Shown: piece after piece, positions 59,973 through 64,000 of the stretch
Layout of the letters: each line of letters begins with the position of its first letter
Position numbering within the stretch: the stretch's first letter is position 1
Source of the DNA: Budorcas taxicolor
Lineage: Eukaryota > Chordata > Mammalia > Artiodactyla > Bovidae
DNA length: 64,000 bases
Direction of reading: 5' to 3'
Assembly: GCF_023091745.1 (NCBI RefSeq)
Contig: NC_068910.1
Location: 35,451,272 to 35,515,271 of the forward strand
Program-made: the position numbers and the translations under genes
The notes under the pieces: model-generated
Databases searched by the model: none
The model's input: the letters and a program-made list of their open reading frames with translations, nothing else
Told to the model about the DNA's origin: nothing

Positions 59973-60123
59973 CCTCAGCTCCTGATTTCTCCAAAAATCC
60001 CCTTAAAAAATATTCAGTTGTTCAAGTTGGTGGGGATATTGTGATCGAATGCAAACCAAATGCTTTCCCCAGGGCCACTATTTCCTGGAAAAGAGGAATA
60101 GAGAGCCTGAGACAAAGCAAAAG
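59973..60123 (+). CDS. CNTN6: CNTN6 exon, first half of Ig domain 5
   Basis: A 151-nt exon with 49 whole residues, SAPDFSKNPLKKYSVVQV to ESLRQSK. It contains the first Ig5 cysteine (VIECKPNA) and the core tryptophan (ISWKRG). The first two bases complete an Ala codon; two bases of an Arg codon (AG) remain. The acceptor is a run of T then TTTAG. The donor GTGAAA is the weakest of the seven. The partner exon with the second cysteine of Ig5 is not in the remaining 3.9 kb and must lie beyond 64000. Confidence 0.95.
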
Positions 60124-61220
60124 GTGAAAAAAATCTCTTTTGTTTTAATATTTTAAATATTTTATAATATAATATCTTCCAGATTTTAGAGTTTACTAGG
60201 TTTTCTAAAATTCTCTCTCTTACAGTAAGCTTGCAATTGTGTTATCTGTAGATTTGAACATTTTCACATGATGGTATAAACAAAAGGAATTTACAAGGCT
60301 ATGAACTGTTTGTATAATTTGACTGCAATATTTTCAGTGCGTGTGCTTGTAATAGATATAGTTTAAGAAATCCTTTAAGACCTTTTTCTATATTCAGTTT
60401 GAAGCCTTTTTCCTGACCCAGCCTGCTGAGAAATCAGTGAGAAGAGCATACACAAAGGAGAGACATTCATACTCACACACCTGGTGTTGTGGTTTTTAAA
60501 TAGTCACACAGGTGTTCACTCCATGACAAAATGAATTCACCACATGAAAAAAAAATGTAGAGAGGTTCCCGTAGAGAAAGAAGAGAGGTTTCCTCCTATT
60601 ATGGATGTGATTGAGAAATCCCAGATCAGCACTGGCAAGTTCTCTGGGAGAGTTTTGACAGCACAAAACAGGTGTTTTTCTTTACTTATAACAGATTTCA
60701 TTCCATTGTGCTGTAGAACCTTGTATATTCAGAGTTGATTTGACTAAAGTTCCAACTCGAATGTAAGGACCCACGTGTGTTTCTACAGATACACAATAGG
60801 GTGCTACTATGAAATAGCCACATGCTGATGGTATGAAAATGGTTTCATGGTAACTTCTTCAGCATCGTATGTGCCACAAACTCATATACATACCGGGCAG
60901 GTAACACAAATAACAAGATACACCAGGTAAAAGAAAAGACAGCTCAATTGTCATGACAAAACACGGCAATCTGTCAATCTCAAAAGCCTGTGGAGGAGTG
61001 GAGAGTGAGTTCTACACTTAAAAGGTATAGTCATAAATCTGAATTCAGTCAAATGTTGTTTTATGGGTAGAACTTTTAACATTTCAGGAAAAGCTAGAAA
61101 TCTAAATTTTGGCATTGAAACTCTGGGCCAGAAAAAACATCCATGGGTTGGTTAAAGGGACACCATTTTGTCATTTCTGATCTCAGACTGCATTTGTGGT
61201 CAGGAAGAGAGAAAATTAGG

Positions 61221-61931
61221 TTCAGTTCAGTTTAGTCGCTCAGTCGTGTCCGACTCTGCAACCCCATGAATCACAGCACGCCAGGCCTCCCTGTCCATCA
61301 CCAACTCCCAGAGTCCACCCAAACTCAGATCCATCAAGTCGGTGATGCCATCCAGCCATCTCATCCTCTGTTGTCCTCTTCTCCTCCTGCCCCCAATCCC
61401 TCCCAGCATCAGAGTCTTTTCCAATGAGTCAACTCTTCGCATAAGGTGGCCAAATTATTGGAGTTTCAGCTTCAGCATCAGTCCTTCCGATGAACACCCA
61501 GGACCAATCTCTTTTAGAACGGATTGGTTGGATCTCCTTGCAGTCCAAGGGACTCTCAAGAGTCTTCTCCAACACCAGTTTAAAAGCATCAATTCTTCAG
61601 TGCTCAGCTTTCTTCATAGTCCAACTCTCACATCCATACATGACCACTGGAAAAACCATAGCCTTGACTAGACAGACCTTTGTTGGCAAAGTAATGTCTC
61701 TGCTTTTTAATATGCCATCTAGGTTGGTCATAACTTTCCTTCCAAGGAGTAAGCGTCTTTTAATTTCATGGCTGCAATCACCATCTGCAGTGATTTTGGA
61801 GCTCCCCAGAAAAAAGTCTGACACTGTTTCCACTGTTTCCCCATCTATTTCCCATGAAGTGATGAGAGCGGATGCCATGATCTTCGTTTTCTGAATGTTG
61901 AGCTTTAAGCCAACTTTTTCACTCTCCTCTT
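61221..61931 (-). mobile_element. BovB LINE fragment
   Basis: From the GTTCAGTTCAGTTTAGTCGCTCAG 3' end to the EESEKVGLKL region. On the minus strand the frame is open from the truncation point down to WTMKKAEH near 61600, where one or more bases are missing in ACACCAGTTTAAAAGC relative to other copies, and open again at 61227-61442. A host-derived lead-in makes one frame appear 176 codons long. Confidence 0.95.
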
Positions 61932-62039
61932 TGGTTAAAACAAGCAAATAAGCAGTGTTGATTGTGTAGAATGCTCTCACTGTTATATCTCTCACTGAGG
62001 CCTTGCACACTCTCTTCTGACGAGAAAGAGAAAGCTCTT

Positions 62040-62200
62040 TCGAAGGCACTCTTTCTTTTCCTCTTCTGTCTCCCAGGGACTCTACAGCCCAAAACTGAAG
62101 CTTTTCCCAGGATAGGGATCCTGTCAAATTTATTCTTGTATGCCCTGTGCCTTGGCATAGAACCTAAACTCAGTAAGTATCTGCAGAATGAATGAATGTT
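62040..62200 (+). repeat. L2/MIR-like tail
   Basis: CTTGTATGCCCTGTGCCTTGGCATAGAACC and GTATCTGCAGAATGAATGAATG are the usual end words. Confidence 0.6.
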
Positions 62201-62659
62201 TCCAAAAGGATGAATATGTGAGGCATTACCAGCTTCACAGAATGGCTATTCTGGGAGGAAATGCCTCAACACATAAGAGCAGATGCTATGAAAAGAAAGG
62301 TGGAAAAGACGAAAGGAAAGCTGGTGCCTGCCCCAGTTGGTCTCCTTCCCTTCTAGAGTACCTGGGAGACTGCTACAAGCACGCGCAACAAATCTGGATG
62401 TGCATCCTCTTTAAATGTTTTCTCTTTCACTTCTCAATCCTAATCAAGGTTTAAATGCACTGCTATAGAACAGGAAAACTCAAGAGAATCCCATAGCCTC
62501 AAACACAGGCTCTGTACTGAGCATTGGGATAAATTGATTAGCTCTGCTTCATTTATTAAAGTGACTGTAAGTTTTCACCTAAAGAGCAAGAATGACTACT
62601 GTTTACCCTCCATAACCTTTAAAGATCTGAATGCAAGTAAGGGTGTTGGGAAGCGAGAA

Positions 62660-62676
62660 AAAAAAAAAAAAAAAAG
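62660..62676. repeat. Poly-A run
   Basis: Around seventeen A between GCGAG and GGAGAAG. Confidence 0.85.
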
Positions 62677-63588
62677 GAGAAGATTTGGATGAAGGTAAGA
62701 AAATGAGAGAGAGAGAAAGCTTTGTAGGGTACAAGGGAAACTGCTTTTTAAAACAGGTTTTCAGATTTATGTTTTATTTGTATAGAGGATGAATTTGGAA
62801 GCTTTTTGACTCCAGAACAGTTACTAATAGTTAAATCAGATTCATTCTTGTCTCACTGGGATTAAAAGAATGGTCCATGTGATTTTTATGTACATCTTTC
62901 GTGATTGTATTCACTCGCTGCTTTAGAATTTCATTACATGTTTCAACAAAAGAAAACAAACAAAATTATCTTCTGAATATGCATCCTAAAAAGTTGAAAA
63001 AAATCAAGCCCCAGTAGAGTACAACAATTACAGATGTGTATCTCTGCCAGGTATAGATGACCTTAAGCAGTATTTTGCAAAGGTCACACACAGCCAGCAC
63101 TGTGAGACTTTGTGTCTCTGCAGGCTTCCTATCCTGTCCTTGCTTTTATTGTCTTCTGAGAAGACTGATTTCATTAAAACCAAGACTTCATGTAGCTTAT
63201 TGAGAAATGCAGCACCTATGCTTCTATTGGTGTTGACTTGATGGCCTTTCTGTAGTCTTATCATGGGGATTTTCAAACAGGCTGCAGGTAAAAATTAGAA
63301 TGAAGTCACAAAAAGAAAAATGAACATCGTATATTAATGCATACATGCAGAATCAATAAAAAATTGGTACAGATGAAGCAACTTCCAGGGAAGAAAGGGA
63401 GATGCAGACATAGAGAATGGACTGTGGACACGGCAGAGGAAGCAGAGAGGGGATGGATTCAGAGAGTAGCAGTGGCATAGATACACTACCGTGTGTAAAA
63501 CAGGCAAGCAGTGGAAAGCTGCTGCGTAGCACAGGCAGCCTAGTTCGGGTGGAATGTGGGGGTGGGAGGGAGGTCAAGAGGGACGGGA

Positions 63589-63690
63589 TATATGTTTACT
63601 TATGGCTGATTCACATTCATACTGCTGTACAGCAGAAACCAACACAATACAGGAAAGCAATTATATTCCAATAGAAAAATATTTAAAAAT
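63589..63690 (+). mobile_element. L1 3' end
   Basis: ATATGTTTACTTATGGCTGATTCACATTCATACTG, CAGAAACCAACACAATACAGG and CAATTATATTCCAATAG correspond to the end of bovid L1, followed by an A-rich tail. Confidence 0.85.
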
Positions 63691-63745
63691 AAAGAAAGGA
63701 AAGAAGGAAGGGAGGAAGGAAAGGAAGAGGAAGGAAAGAAAGGGC
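63679..63745 (+). repeat. (GGAA)n-like purine run
   Basis: Tail-derived microsatellite of AAGG/GGAA units at the end of the L1 copy. Confidence 0.88.
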
Positions 63746-64000
63746 ATTGACTATTTACTACTGTAGAGGTGGTATGGTACAATGAAAACATAGCTCAGCC
63801 TCTATTCAGTCCTAATTGCACCATAATTTGGAGTAGAAGCATCGTATCTTCCGAAAAGACAACAGAGAGCAAAGTGGTCTCTTCAAGCCCATTCAGGTCT
63901 AAGCTTGATTTTTATTTCTATAGGTTTGATCTGAGCCATTAGAGGGTAACTGAATCTTTTCCCCATGATCTTTTCTCCTTCTCAAATCAGCGATGCCAGG

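Larger units (their letters stand above)
1..64000 (+). other. CNTN6: CNTN6 gene, internal part (Ig2 to first half of Ig5)
   Basis: Seven exons on the + strand join into one open frame of 334 complete codons whose translation matches contactin-6, a GPI-anchored neuronal adhesion protein of six Ig and four fibronectin III domains. The order Ig2, Ig3, Ig4, half Ig5 is continuous, so no exon is missing inside the window. Contactin-6 rather than another contactin is chosen because of RRLDGSPLPGKVKYSKSQ in Ig3 and PPEWEQKIQN at the start of Ig4, which I recall as CNTN6-specific. Established knowledge: contactins 3 to 6 bind the receptor phosphatase PTPRG through their N-terminal Ig domains, and CNTN6 is linked to Notch and CHL1 signalling. 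Promoter, first exons and last exons are outside the window. Confidence 0.95.
60124..64000 (+). other. CNTN6: CNTN6 intron after the first Ig5 exon (5' part)
   Basis: No further contactin exon was found up to the window end. It holds one BovB copy (61221-61931), an L2/MIR-like tail near 62040-62200, an L1 3' end and a GGAA-rich run at 63589-63745. 60130-61200 and 62210-63580 show no gene and no young repeat. Confidence 0.8.

Noticed and set aside
60544..60738. 64-codon frame that might hold the second half of Ig5
   Set aside because: Lacks the expected LLEDGSLKI and DAGSYTC-type motifs and has no suitable acceptor in the right phase.
61597..62127. 176-codon minus-strand frame that looks like a host protein fused to reverse transcriptase
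   Set aside because: The N-terminal part is flanking intron read through by chance into the truncated BovB copy; no start context or splice evidence.

Overview
This window is mammalian nuclear DNA from a bovid ruminant, most likely cattle or a close relative. The repeat set decides this: at least twelve BovB (RTE-type) LINE fragments, about two dozen tRNA-derived Bov-tA/BOV-A2 SINEs, several bovid-type L1 3' ends and a ruminant mariner remnant. There is no operon structure, no prokaryotic or organellar gene and no CRISPR array.

The only host gene I can support is contactin-6 (CNTN6, also called NB-3), on the + strand. Seven internal exons can be placed to the base at 7434-7529, 25599-25802, 27419-27521, 49471-49655, 55945-56081, 57670-57799 and 59973-60123. 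They total 1,006 nt, join in one reading frame with matching split codons, and all have AG/GT borders. Together they encode immunoglobulin domains 2, 3 and 4 and the first half of domain 5. The exons for the signal peptide, Ig1, the rest of Ig5, Ig6, the four fibronectin III domains and the GPI-anchor signal lie outside. The window therefore begins and ends inside introns, and about 98% of it is intronic.

Layout: 1-7433 is the end of a long upstream intron, with SINEs and a BovB piece that keeps a 280-codon reverse-transcriptase frame. 7530-25598 is an 18.1 kb intron with five BovB or BovB-like insertions, many SINEs, a mariner palindrome and an L1 end. 25803-27418 is a short intron without young repeats. 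27522-49470 is a 21.9 kb intron holding the longest BovB copy (37811-39433), an inverted SINE pair, old L1 remnants and nested insertions near 46 kb. 49656-55944 is SINE-dense. 56082-57669 and 57800-59972 are short introns with one insertion each. 60124-64000 is the start of the next intron.

Most long open frames in the window are translations of BovB RT (either strand) or SINEs, not host genes. I found no convincing undescribed biological system. The observations most worth a second look are a mariner hairpin resembling the bovine miR-2284/2285 family, two sites hit twice in succession by mobile elements, a possible L1 3' transduction of a G-rich tract, a telomere-like motif inside a SINE, inverted SINE pairs, and several repeat-free intronic blocks that could be regulatory. 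All family assignments are from pattern recognition without a database search.
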